Of a stretch of 64,000 nt of DNA, positions 1 to 8,447 are shown in pieces. The notes under the pieces were generated by a model. That model saw nothing but the letters and a program-made list of their open reading frames with translations. It made no database searches and was not told where the DNA came from. Origin of the DNA: DATKAS01 sp963733765 (lineage in GTDB: Bacteria; Actinomycetota; Acidimicrobiia; Acidimicrobiales; DATKAS01); assembly GCA_963733765.1 (NCBI GenBank), contig CAVTEI010000003.1:310001-374000 (forward strand). Reading direction: 5' to 3'. Numbering within the stretch: the stretch's first letter is position 1; every line of letters starts with the position of its first letter. Position numbers and translations under genes: made by a program.

Positions 1-248
1 GCGCCCACAGCTCACCCGACCACTCCCCCTCGATGCGCGACGGTGTGTTCGTCAGCCCCTCGAGCCCGAGTGCATCGGCAAGACGCTTGGCCGGGTCGAT
101 GGTCACGACGACGCTGCGACGACCCGCTCGCGCGCCGTGCATCGCGATCGATGCGGCGGTGGTCGTCTTCCCGACGCCACCCGTGCCGCAACACAGCACG
201 ATGGAGCTGCGCGTTCAGGACCGCTTCAAGCGTCGGCGCGGGAGTCAC
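1..248 (-). CDS. ArsA-like P-loop ATPase, second copy (partial, frameshifted)
   Basis: N-terminal part of an ArsA/GET3-type ATPase that runs off the window edge. The P-loop reads CCGTGGVGKTT, followed by a strand-helix with VVVTIDPAKRLADALGL, as in anion-transporting ATPases. The GTG start at 248 overlaps the TGA of the upstream ArsA-like gene (GTGA), so the two are translationally coupled. The start codon and the P-loop are in different frames; one extra base near 209-216, in a CGCGCAGC context, explains this. Paired ArsA-like ATPases beside a WhiB gene recall the Rv3679-Rv3680/whiB4 neighbourhood of mycobacteria. Substrate unknown: the family includes arsenite pump ATPases and many uncharacterised actinobacterial members. 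Confidence 0.8.
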
Positions 249-1213
249 GGCATCGCCGCGAGGTCGGCGATGCCGGCGAGCGCGGCGTCGGCCAGCACGT
301 GCACGTCGGCGAGGGACAGGTCGGTGCTGAACACGAACGGAAGGTGGATCTGCGGCAGCGGCAGGCGGTCGGACAGCCGGGCGACTTGCTCGCGTTGCAC
401 GACGAGCCGCGCGGCGCGAAACGACGCGGCTGCGGCGAGCGCGTCGGCCTCGCCCGGCATGAGCGCGACCTTCGCCGCTTCGGCGGCTTCCACCGGGTCG
501 GCATCGATGCCGGGCCGTTCCGGGTAGAGGCCGTTGACCACGACTGGCCCGAGAGTCACGCCGACGCGATCCTCCAACGAGTAGGCCGTGTCGACCAGCT
601 CGTTCACCGGCGTCTCCTCGGGCAACGTCACGAGCAGCACCGAACAACGCTCGGGGTCGGTGAGCAGCTCCATGACGTCGCGCGCCTGCGTGTTGATCGG
701 GCCGACGGTCACCGCATCGAGCAGCCCGCGGGCCGACTCCAGGAACGTGATCGCATGTCCCGCGGCCGGTGCGTCGAGCAGGATGAGGTCGACACCTCCG
801 CTGCGCTCGAGCTGCTTCACCTTCCCGAGCACGAGGATGTCCTCGATGCCGGGTGCCGCGGTGGCGACGACGTCGAGCGCGCCTCCGCGCACCAGGCGAT
901 TCGAGAGCCGGCGCATGCCGTGGTCCTCGAGGTATTCGAGCAGCGCGTCGTTCGGCGTGATCGTGCGAGCCACGATCCGCCCGGTCTCGTCCGCCTCCGC
1001 GGCCTCGAGCAGGGCCAACTCGTCGTAGCGGAGCGGCCCGACCCCGAACAGGCGGCCCAGCCCGCTCTTGCCCTCGACTTCGACGATGAGCACACGCAGG
1101 CCAGACTTGGCTGCAGCGGCCGCCAAGGCCGCGGTCACCGTGGTTTTGCCCACCCCGCCCTTCCCGGCCACGATGACGAGACGGGATGTGGCGAAGAACG
1201 CCAGCGGATCCAA
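245..1213 (-). CDS. ArsA-like P-loop ATPase, first copy
   Basis: A 322-residue ATPase of the ArsA/GET3 SIMIBI class, cytosolic. The deviant Walker A motif AGKGGVGKTT lies at about residues 14-23. A switch-like segment LILLDAPAAGHA lies mid-protein, where the family has a conserved D-PTGH element. I chose the TTG at 1213 because it follows an AAGGGGGA ribosome site and the P-loop then falls at the usual N-terminal position; upstream in-frame codons would add an arginine-rich leader that is the antisense of the tandem repeat in the neighbouring signal peptide. A TAGTCT -10-like box lies on the minus strand at 1244-1249. The stop overlaps the start of the second ATPase, so the pair probably works as a heterodimer. 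Cargo unknown. Confidence 0.85.
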   Translation of the reverse strand: MDPLAFFATSRLVIVAGKGGVGKTTVTAALAAAAAKSGLRVLIVEVEGKSGLGRLFGVGPLRYDELALLEAAEADETGRIVARTITPNDALLEYLEDHGMRRLSNRLVRGGALDVVATAAPGIEDILVLGKVKQLERSGGVDLILLDAPAAGHAITFLESARGLLDAVTVGPINTQARDVMELLTDPERCSVLLVTLPEETPVNELVDTAYSLEDRVGVTLGPVVVNGLYPERPGIDADPVEAAEAAKVALMPGEADALAAAASFRAARLVVQREQVARLSDRLPLPQIHLPFVFSTDLSLADVHVLADAALAGIADLAAMP

Positions 1214-1236
1214 CCATCCCCCTTCGGAGGCTCGGT

Positions 1237-2659
1237 TTGCGCAGACTACCCAGCGTGTGCGCCGCCCTCGGCGCCGTGCTGTTCCGCGCCGTGCTGCTCG
1301 GCGCAATGCTGTTCCGCGCCGTGCTGCTCGGCGCAATGCTGCTCGGCGGCGCGCTGCTCGCCGCACCCCCGCTCGCGGCGCAAGAGTCGGACCAGCCGGC
1401 GCCGCTCGACGTGGTCGAGGTGAGCGGACTGCTGGATCCCGTGGTGGCCGACTTCATCTCGAAGTCGATCGATCGCGCGGAGGACGACGGGTGCGCAGGC
1501 GCTCGTCATCCAATTCAACAGCCGCAAGGCCGTCATCGACGACAACGACCTCGCGGACTTGGCCGACGAGATCGCCGACGCGGACGTGCCGATCGCGATC
1601 TGGGTCGGGCCGAGCGGCGCCCGGGCCTACGAGGGCAGCGGGCAGCTCGTGCTCGTGGCAGACGTGTCGGGCGTGTCGCCGGGAAGTCGGATCGGCAACT
1701 TCGGCGACCCGATCGAGGCGTCCGCGATCACCGCGGCAATGGAGAGGACGATCGAGGACTTCTGTTGCTCGTCGCTGGGGGCGGCCGAAGCAGTCGCGGA
1801 AGGCGTCGTCGATCTCAACGCGCCCGTGCTCGGGCAGTTCGTCGTCGGACTCGACGGCATCGAAGTCGACGGCGTCGTGCTGGAGACAGCAAGGACGGTG
1901 TCGAGCGCCGACGGGCCTCGCATCGAGCCGAACGCCCAGGTGCGCTTCTTCAAGCTCGACCTGCTGCCGCGGCTGATGCACACCGTGGCCAGCCCGCCCG
2001 TCGCCTATCTCCTTCTCACGATTGGCCTCGTGCTGTTGGTGTTCGAGTTCTACGTCGCGGGTGTTGGCATCGCTGGCGGCGTTGGTGCCATGTTCCTCGT
2101 GCTCGCGGCGTACGGGCTCGCGGTGTTGCCGACTCGGCCGGTGGGGCTCGCGCTCATCCTCCTCTCGATGCTCGCGTTCGCGATCGACGTGCAGACCGGA
2201 GTGCCACGGGTCTGGACAGGCATCGGCACGGCAGCGTTCACCGCCGGTTCACTGCTGCTGTACGACGGCCTCGCGCTCTCGTGGATCACGCTCCTGGCGG
2301 GGATCGCCGGCGTGCTGCTCGCGATGCTCGCGGGGATGCCCACCATGATCCGCACTCGCTTTGCGACGCCCACGATCGGGCGGGAGTGGATGATCGGCGA
2401 GATGGGCGAGGCCACCGCCGACATCGACCCCGACGGCGTGGTCCGGGTACGAGGCGCATTGTGGCGAGCCCGGACCAACCGGGCGACGCCTCTGCGGACG
2501 GGCGACTCGGTGCGCGTCGTCGACATCGACGGACCCGTTCTCGAGGTGGAGCCCGAGGCGGGCGGTGCTCGCGACTACCGCGAGCAGCGGCGTCGAACCC
2601 CGGACGCGCCGCCTCCCGACGCCCCGGAGAACCCCTCCGGCCTTGCTGACGGGGCGTAA
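1237..2659 (+). CDS. NfeD-like membrane protein with degenerate ClpP-like domain (frameshifted)
   Basis: About 473 residues once one base is removed from the GGG at 1489-1491. Order: signal peptide with an arginine start and a repeated hydrophobic stretch, a ClpP/NfeD1b-like periplasmic domain, four or five membrane helices around residues 250-380, and a C-terminal OB-fold NfeD domain ending in a proline-rich tail. In active NfeD proteases the serine sits in a GxRAaSAG motif; here the aligned segment reads GARAYEGSG, so proteolysis is doubtful. The TTG at 1237 is preceded by GGAGG with 6-base spacing; a GTG at 1255 is the alternative. Family members pair with stomatin/flotillin proteins in membrane quality control, but none is adjacent. 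The start lies only 23 bp from the divergent ATPase start. Confidence 0.78.
1271..1345 (+). repeat. 30-bp tandem repeat inside a signal peptide
   Basis: Two adjacent 30-base units (1286-1315 and 1316-1345, differing at two bases) follow a 15-base partial copy. Each unit encodes the ten residues RAVLLGAMLF or a close variant, so the duplication lengthens the hydrophobic core of the NfeD-like signal peptide. Being a multiple of three, copy-number change keeps the frame. Confidence 0.85.
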
Positions 2660-2706
2660 CCCGGCCCTGACCTGCGGGGCTTTGGCCGTCGGCGAGAAAT
2701 TGCCCG

Positions 2707-2736
2707 TTGTCAGGTCGCGAGCGGCGGTTGTACGGT
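2707..2736 (+). promoter_or_regulatory. Promoter of whiB
   Basis: TTGTCA at 2707-2712 and TACGGT at 2731-2736 are separated by 18 bases, matching the actinobacterial housekeeping pattern. A leader of about 20 bases with AAGGGGG then precedes the GTG start of whiB. Confidence 0.55.
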
Positions 2737-2763
2737 CGCTGTCCGACAAGGGGGTCAACCAGC

Positions 2764-3027
2764 GTGACCGCTCAGCGCAATGAAGAGGCCTGGCAGGCCA
2801 AGGCAGCCTGTCGCGGGCCTCAGGCGGTGGTGTTCTTCCCTCCCTCGCAGTTCGAGCGCAAGGAAGAGAAGGCCGAACGAGAGGAGCGGGCCAAGGCCAT
2901 CTGCGCGCAATGCGGCGTGCGGGAGCCTTGCCTCTCGTATGCCCTACGAATCCGTGAGCAGCACGGGATCTGGGGCGGACTGAACGAGCTCGAACGAAAG
3001 CAGCTCCTGGCGCACCGTTCGGGCTGA
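2764..3027 (+). CDS. WhiB-family Fe-S transcription regulator
   Basis: An 87-residue WhiB protein. The four cluster cysteines are C16, C47, C50 and C56 (C-x30-C-x2-C-x5-C), followed by the GIWGG turn and a basic C-terminal tail for DNA binding. The 4Fe-4S cluster usually senses NO or O2 and these proteins act with sigma factor region 4. The GTG start at 2764 follows AAGGGGG; an upstream in-frame start would add a non-conserved extension. The unusually charged stretch before the CxxC pair (KEEKAEREERAK) is typical of WhiB1/WhiB4-like members. The nearby ArsA-like ATPase pair suggests a whiB4-like locus, but subtype is not certain from sequence alone. Confidence 0.93.
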   Translation: MTAQRNEEAWQAKAACRGPQAVVFFPPSQFERKEEKAEREERAKAICAQCGVREPCLSYALRIREQHGIWGGLNELERKQLLAHRSG

Positions 3028-3069
3028 CAACCCCAGCTGACACACTCCTGCAACGGTTCCTTCTGCAAT

Positions 3070-3093
3070 CCAGCGTTAACCGCTGGGTAAGGT
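3070..3093 (+). promoter_or_regulatory. Inverted repeat and -10 box before the alpha/beta hydrolase gene
   Basis: CCAGCG-TTAAC-CGCTGG (3070-3086) is a perfect 6-bp inverted repeat directly in front of a TAAGGT -10 box (3088-3093). The GTG at 3101 comes 7 bases later, so the transcript is probably leaderless. The repeat could be an operator, or a weak terminator for whiB. Confidence 0.5.
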
Positions 3094-3100
3094 GTCATTG

Positions 3101-4108
3101 GTGGCCAGCGTCCGTGACGCCTCGGCCGAGGGCGAGCGGGGCCCGACGCCGGGCGACGCGGCACCTCTCGATGACCTTCTGAGTGCGCGCGCCCCGGTCG
3201 TCTGGAAGCGCACCTGGGTCGACGAGCGCCCCGCGATGTACGGAGTGGCCGGCGAGGGACTCCCCGTGGTCATCCTCCACGGCTGGGGACTCGCACATCA
3301 CGCGTACAAAGGAACGATCCAGCGGCTGGTCGCGCTCGGTTGCCGTGTGTATGCACCCGCCCAGCCTGGCTTCGGCGGCACCGCCGACCTGCCGAGGCGC
3401 GACTTCTCCCTCGCCGGCTACGCGCGTTGGGTCGAGCACTTCCTCGACGCGTTGCAGATCGACGAGCCCGTCTTCCTGATCGGTCACTCGTTCGGAGGCG
3501 GCGTTGCGATCCGGGTCGCGCACGACTACCCCGAGCGGGTGCGCTCGCTTGTGCTTGTGAACTCAATCGGTGGCTCGGCGTGGAAATCGGGTTCCAAGCT
3601 CAAGTCGCTCGCCGATCGCCCGCTCTGGGACTGGGGCCTGCACTTCCCGAGCGACATCTGGCCGATCCCACAGGCCACCAAGGTGATCCCGATCATGCTC
3701 GAGGATGCGCTGCCGAACTTGCTGCGCAACCCGCGGGCGATGCTCAAAGTGGGCTTCCTCGCGCGCCGCGTAGACCTCACGTACGAGCTCGAGGCACTCA
3801 AGCAACGCTCGCTGCCCGTCGTCGTGCTGTGGGGCGCCCGCGACGGCATCATCCCGCGAGAGTCCTTCGACGCGCTCTGCGCCGCGGTCGGCGCGGAGGG
3901 GCAGGTCGTCGACGGCTCACACTCGTGGCTGCTCGCCGATCCCGACGGATTCGGTGAGGTCATCACGAACGCCGTCGAGGTGGCCCGGGTCGCGCGCGAG
4001 CTCGAGGCGAAAGCGCCGCCGCGGCGGCACGGCTTCATGGGGAAGGACCGCAAGCGAGTGCGGGCGTTGCGCACCGTGGTCGGCTCGAAGCCCGCTGACG
4101 AGTCCTAG
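3101..4108 (+). CDS. Alpha/beta hydrolase
   Basis: A 335-residue alpha/beta-hydrolase fold protein. The oxyanion segment VVILHGWG is near residue 55, the nucleophile elbow GHSFGGG near 130, the acid in GARDGIIP near 250, and the histidine in DGSHSW near 275, giving a full Ser-Asp-His triad. No signal peptide, so cytosolic. The first 35 residues and the basic C-terminal 30 residues lie outside the fold. The GTG at 3101 fits the -10 box 7 bases upstream; an in-frame GTG at 3092 is less likely because it would lie within that box. Substrate cannot be read from sequence. The gene stands alone between whiB and the convergent selB. Confidence 0.85.
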   Translation: MASVRDASAEGERGPTPGDAAPLDDLLSARAPVVWKRTWVDERPAMYGVAGEGLPVVILHGWGLAHHAYKGTIQRLVALGCRVYAPAQPGFGGTADLPRRDFSLAGYARWVEHFLDALQIDEPVFLIGHSFGGGVAIRVAHDYPERVRSLVLVNSIGGSAWKSGSKLKSLADRPLWDWGLHFPSDIWPIPQATKVIPIMLEDALPNLLRNPRAMLKVGFLARRVDLTYELEALKQRSLPVVVLWGARDGIIPRESFDALCAAVGAEGQVVDGSHSWLLADPDGFGEVITNAVEVARVARELEAKAPPRRHGFMGKDRKRVRALRTVVGSKPADES

Positions 4109-4118
4109 CCCTCCTCGC

Positions 4119-5876
4119 CTAGCCATCTCCCGGTTGGGGTAGTCGGGGTCCGGCAATGCGCAGATCCCCGCGGCGCCGGGTGACACCCCGTGCGTCGAGC
4201 TCCGCGACCAGCGGCATGGCGTACTTCCGCGACGTGCCGAGCGCCTCGCGAATGTGGGCGACGGTGATGCCGTCGGGAGTCGCCCGCAGCAGCGCACTCA
4301 CGATGGTGCCGGCCTGATCGACGGCCTCGGACGCGAACCACACGCCGTCGCGCTCGACCACCCATCCCCGCCGCACCAGCTCTCGCAGCTCACCCCGGTG
4401 AACGTCGTCGGGCGAGGGTGGCGCGAACGGGGCTGCGCGCAGTGCTTCGAGGTAGGGGTGGTCGGCGAGGGGGTCGGCCTGCTCGGCGGGACGGGCCCGA
4501 CCGCCATCGACGACGACCCCCGCGACGGTCGCGAGCACCTCACGCTGTACGTCGTTCAGCGTCGCGATGTCGAGGCCCAGGGGGCCGGCCTCGGAGATGT
4601 CCCGCTCGAGTTGGGTGTGAACGGCGGCGACCTGCTCGGGAGCGACAATCCAACGGCCGACGGTCGGGGCCCGTCTCTCCCCCGTGAGCGCCTCGAGGTC
4701 CTCCGGTGAGATCGGGCCGCGCTCGCCGATGACCCTGTCGACCGATCGGTCCGGCCGCGCCTTGCTCACCGATCGGACGGGCGCGACCTCGACGACCTCG
4801 CCGCCGCCGACTGTCTCGGCTCGCCCGCTCTCGCGGAGGACGAAGCGATCGCCGGGGAGGAGGGGCACCGGCTCCGGGACGCGCAGGCGAACCCATCCGG
4901 ATGCGCCGGGCTCGATCGCGTCGGCGCCGATCACGCGCAGCTGCGTCGGATGCTCACCCGATCCAATCGCGGCGACGTAGGCGCCCCGCCGCGAGACCGT
5001 GTGTCCGAGGTCGCCGAGCGCGGTGAGCTCCGCGTCGAACACGCGCGCTGGGCGCCACTGCTGGGCACGCACCACCGCCATGCCACGAGTCAGGGCGTGA
5101 CGATCGACTCCCGCGATGTTGACGGCAACACGGTTACCCGGGCCGATGCGACTCCGCGACTCGCCGAACGTCTCGAGCGCGCGGACCCGACCAGCGGTGT
5201 GCCCGGGCTCGATCACGATGTCGTCGTCGACGGCGAGAGCGCCGCCGGTGAGGGTGCCCGTGACGACGGTGCCGGCACCCCGCGGCGCGAAGACACGATC
5301 GATCCACAGCCTCGGCCGGCCTCGATCCACCGCGCCGGGAGCACTTGCGACGAGTCGATCGAGCGCCAGGAGCAGCTCGTCCACGCCTGCGCCGGTGGGC
5401 GCGGCGGTCTCGATCACTTCCGCCGATTCGAGGAACGTGCCTGCGACATGGTCACCGACGTCGAGACGAGCCAGCGCGGTGTGCTCCGCGTCGACGAGAT
5501 CGACTTGCGTGAGTGCGATCACCCCGTGGGTGATGCCGAGCAGCTCGAGGATGCGCAGGTGCTCTTCGCTCTGCGGCTTCCATCCTTCGGTCGCGGCGAC
5601 AACGAACAGGCAAGCGTCGACCGAGCCGACGCCGGCGAGCATGTTCTTGATGAAACGCACGTGGCCAGGGACGTCGACGAACGCGACGCGCGCGCCCGAC
5701 GGCAGCGGCGCCCACGCGAACCCGAGGTCGATGGTGAGGCCGCGTCGCTTCTCCTCCTCGAACCGATCGGGGTCGGTGCCGGTGAGCGTGAGGACGAGGG
5801 TCGACTTGCCGTGATCGACGTGACCGGCGGTCGCGATGACACGGCCGGCCGGGTCATCGACGGGGTCATCGGTCAA
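4119..5876 (-). CDS. selB: Selenocysteine-specific elongation factor SelB
   Basis: A 585-residue translational GTPase that delivers Sec-tRNA to the ribosome at UGA codons marked by a SECIS hairpin. The G domain opens with ATAGHVDHGKSTL (about residues 13-25), then FVDVPGHVRF, and TQVD where EF-Tu has NKxD. Three beta-barrel domains follow, then C-terminal winged helices for SECIS binding (end reads SRKYAMPLVAELDARGVTRR). Length matches the family (about 580-630). The TTG start at 5876 overlaps the selA stop as TTGA, so selA and selB are one operon. No frame break. Function depends on the tRNA-Sec gene found at 46.9 kb; no selD or obvious selenoprotein gene is visible in this window. Confidence 0.96.
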   Translation of the reverse strand: MTDDPVDDPAGRVIATAGHVDHGKSTLVLTLTGTDPDRFEEEKRRGLTIDLGFAWAPLPSGARVAFVDVPGHVRFIKNMLAGVGSVDACLFVVAATEGWKPQSEEHLRILELLGITHGVIALTQVDLVDAEHTALARLDVGDHVAGTFLESAEVIETAAPTGAGVDELLLALDRLVASAPGAVDRGRPRLWIDRVFAPRGAGTVVTGTLTGGALAVDDDIVIEPGHTAGRVRALETFGESRSRIGPGNRVAVNIAGVDRHALTRGMAVVRAQQWRPARVFDAELTALGDLGHTVSRRGAYVAAIGSGEHPTQLRVIGADAIEPGASGWVRLRVPEPVPLLPGDRFVLRESGRAETVGGGEVVEVAPVRSVSKARPDRSVDRVIGERGPISPEDLEALTGERRAPTVGRWIVAPEQVAAVHTQLERDISEAGPLGLDIATLNDVQREVLATVAGVVVDGGRARPAEQADPLADHPYLEALRAAPFAPPSPDDVHRGELRELVRRGWVVERDGVWFASEAVDQAGTIVSALLRATPDGITVAHIREALGTSRKYAMPLVAELDARGVTRRRGDLRIAGPRLPQPGDG

Positions 5877-7140
5877 GGCAGCGCCTTCAGCGCATGGCCC
5901 AGCGCGTCGTCGTCGTGCGGGTCGACTGTCCGCATGTCGCAGATCGTGTGGTCGTCGCGCACGCGAGCGATGACCGGCGGCGTGTGCCGCGCGGAGAGCC
6001 GCGGTGTGGTCGCCGGTGATTGCGATGCCGATCGAAGGGATCTCGGTGCCCGGGAGCGAGCCCGCGCCGGCAACCGCCTCGGTGTCGACGACATCGCCGG
6101 CTCCCAGCGCTTGTGCCCGCGCGTGCAGCTCGTCGAGGGACGTCGTGGCCATCCTCCAGAACGGGATCGCCTGCCCGTCACGGCGGAGGTAGGCCAGGGC
6201 GACGCTCTGGAGCACCGCGAGCGTGAGGCCGCCGAGCGCGAAGCGCCCGCGCGAGCGGGTGGCGCGCACACGCGTCGATGACTTCCTGCCGGCCGGCGAT
6301 GATGCCGGCCTGGGGGCCGCCGAGGAGCTTGTCGCCCGAGAACGTGACCGCTGCTGCGCCCGCCTCGAGGGTCTGTCGCGCGGCGCGCTCGCCTCGCACC
6401 CAGGGCGGCGGGCCGTCGGGCAACCAGGGGCACGCGGCATCGAGGAGGCCCGAGCCGATGTCGACGACAACGGGCGGGCCGAGGGTCGCGAGCGTGTCGA
6501 CCTCGACGCCCTCCGTGAAGCCCTCGATGCGGTAGTTCGAGGGGTGGACCTTCAGGATCAGGGCAACATCGGTGTTCGGATCGGCCGCTGCTCGCTCGTA
6601 GTCGGAGAGACGGGTGCGATTCGTCGTGCCGACATCGACGAGGCGAGCGCCCGACTCCCTCATGACCTCCGGAACCCGGAAGCCTCCCCCGATCTCCACC
6701 GCCTCGCCGCGCGAGACCACCACGTCGCGCCCTCGCCCGAGCGCCGCGAGCACGAGCAGCACCGCAGCGGCACCGTTGTTCACGACCAATGCGGCCTCGG
6801 CACCGCAGGCTCGGGCCAGAAGCGTCGCCGCGTGGGCGTGGCGCGAGCCTCGGCGTCCGGTCGCGAGGTCGAGCTCGAGGTTGACATAGCCCGCGTCTTG
6901 ATTCCATGCGACCGGCGCGCGTCCGAGGTTCGTGTGCAGCAGCACGCCGGTTGCGTTGATCACGGGTTTCAAGAGCGCTCGAGCGGTGGCTTCCGCACGC
7001 TCCCGGGCCGTGTCAGGGTCGCCAGCACTCACCGCCGCGCGCGCCGCGTCGACGAGGAGCGGGTGGGGAAGATCCACGTCAGCGATCGAACGTGCGATTG
7101 CGTCGATCGACGGCGGACGCGTACCCACGGCGCCGAGCAT
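5873..7140 (-). CDS. selA: L-seryl-tRNA(Sec) selenium transferase SelA (two frameshifts)
   Basis: PLP enzyme that converts Ser-tRNA(Sec) to Sec-tRNA(Sec) with selenophosphate. It reads as 421 residues after two one-base corrections near 6234-6245 and 5984-5996, both in GCGCG-type runs. Recognisable parts are the N-terminal INATGVLLHTNLGRAP, VVNNGAAAVLLVL, the SRGEAVEIGGGFRVPEVM block and the PLP-lysine region TFSGDKLLGGPQAG. The C-terminus (RDDHTICDMRTV) is also family-like. ATG at 7140 gives the usual N-terminus. Since selB downstream is intact and coupled, the breaks are probably sequence errors and the enzyme functional, but real decay cannot be excluded from this sequence. Confidence 0.92.
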
Positions 7141-7159
7141 AGGGATCAGACCTCGCCGG

Positions 7160-7165
7160 TATCGT
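7160..7165 (+). promoter_or_regulatory. -10 box (TATCGT) for fxsA, leaderless type
   Basis: TATCGT lies six bases before the fxsA ATG at 7172, leaving no room for a ribosome site. No clear -35 element. Confidence 0.45.
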
Positions 7166-7171
7166 GGGCCG

Positions 7172-7652
7172 ATGTTCCTCCTCCTGCTGATCGGGCTGCC
7201 GATCCTGGAGATCGCGGTTGCCATCTGGGTCGCGAGTGAGATCGGTTGGTTGAACACGATCGGGCTGCTGATCCTCCTGTCGATCATCGGGCTTTGGGTC
7301 GTCAAGCGGCAGGGCATGGGCATCGTCATGACGCTGCAGGAGACGGCGCAGCGCCGCGAGAAGCCGGCGAACTCGCTGATGGATCGGTTCCTGATCCTGT
7401 TCGGCGGCGTGCTACTCGTGATCCCCGGCTTCGTCACCGCGGCGGTGGGGTTGCTGCTCTTCTTGCCGCCGGTGCGTGCGGGACTGCGCGGCATGGCGGC
7501 AGCGCGAGTCGAGAAGAAGGTCTCGACGGGCAGGTGGGCCGTTCGGCACGGTCGCCGGCTTCGTGCAGGATGTCGACTCCACCGAGGTCCGCCGAGACCG
7601 AAAGCCGCCGCCGAGTCCGCCTCCGGGCCCTCCCGAGATCGAGAACCTCTGA
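7172..7652 (+). CDS. FxsA-family membrane protein (frameshifted)
   Basis: About 159 residues after removing one base near 7537-7543. Three hydrophobic helices occupy roughly residues 1-20, 23-45 and 65-100, with the family pattern LIGLPILEIAVAIWVA at the start and a KRQG turn after helix 2. The shifted tail restores a proline-rich C-terminus (RKPPPSPPPGPPEIENL) ending 1 base before the Nudix gene, which supports the correction. FxsA/UPF0716 proteins sit in the cytoplasmic membrane; E. coli FxsA lessens phage T7 exclusion by the F plasmid, but the general role is unknown. Divergent from selA. Confidence 0.85.
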
Positions 7653-7653
7653 C

Positions 7654-8433
7654 ATGGTCGAAATCCGTGATGCGGCCACCGTGATGCTCGTGCGCGATGG
7701 TGAAGAGGGCATGGAAGTGCTCATGCTGCGCCGCAACCTCAACTCCGACTTCGTCGGCGGCGCGTACGTGTTCCCCGGCGGCGCCGTCGACGAGCACGAC
7801 CGCCACGAAGACCTCGATCCCTATTGCTTGGGACGAACCGACGCCGAGGCGAGCACGCGGCTCGAGATCGACAAGGGCGGGTTGGCGTACTGGGTCGCGG
7901 CGGTGCGCGAGTGCTTCGAGGAATCCGGGCTGCTGCTGGCGTACGACTCGGAGGGTGCAATCGTGCGCCTCGACGATCCGGCGGTAGAGGAGCGGTTCAT
8001 CGGGCACCGCGCGGCAATCGACAAGAAGGAACGACGGCTGATCGAGGTGTGCGCCGAGGAGAACCTCAAGCTCGCCGTCGACAGCATCCACTACTTCAGC
8101 CACTGGATCACCCCCGAAGGCCCGCCGCGGCGCTACGACACGCGGTTCTTCGTGGCGCGTGCACCGGACGCGCAGGTCGCGTTGCACGACGACCGCGAGG
8201 CGATCGCGAACATCTGGATCCGTCCGCAGGACGCGCTCGACCGCGGCGAGCGGCGCGAGCTCGAGATCATCTTCCCGACGATGAAGAACCTGAGCGCGAT
8301 CGCCCGGTTCGATTCGGCGGATGAGCTCGTCGCGGCTGCCGCCGCGAGTCCGGCAGTGCCGACGGTGCAGCCCCGCATCGTGCAGGAGGGCGAACGCATG
8401 CGGATCCTGCTTCCCGGAGATCCTGGCTACTGA
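7654..8433 (+). CDS. Nudix hydrolase, NUDT19/RppH-unlike split-box type
   Basis: A 259-residue Nudix protein. The fold starts with DAATVMLVRDGEEGMEVLML, then FPGGAVDEHD, and the catalytic helix RECFEESGLLL some 45 residues later. The Nudix box is therefore split by an insertion, as in the NUDT19-like group, whose animal members cleave acyl-CoA. The metal-binding glutamates (RECFEESG) are present. The gene starts one base after fxsA ends and is probably co-transcribed with it. Substrate could be an acyl-CoA or another nucleoside diphosphate derivative; sequence does not decide. Confidence 0.85.
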   Translation: MVEIRDAATVMLVRDGEEGMEVLMLRRNLNSDFVGGAYVFPGGAVDEHDRHEDLDPYCLGRTDAEASTRLEIDKGGLAYWVAAVRECFEESGLLLAYDSEGAIVRLDDPAVEERFIGHRAAIDKKERRLIEVCAEENLKLAVDSIHYFSHWITPEGPPRRYDTRFFVARAPDAQVALHDDREAIANIWIRPQDALDRGERRELEIIFPTMKNLSAIARFDSADELVAAAAASPAVPTVQPRIVQEGERMRILLPGDPGY

Positions 8434-8447
8434 GGACGCTCAGCCGG

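Noticed and set aside
12..1457. Long arginine- and serine-rich reading frames on both strands across most of the window
   Set aside because: They are overlapping frames of real genes in high-GC DNA, with low-complexity RRxR/SSRS composition and no recognisable domains.
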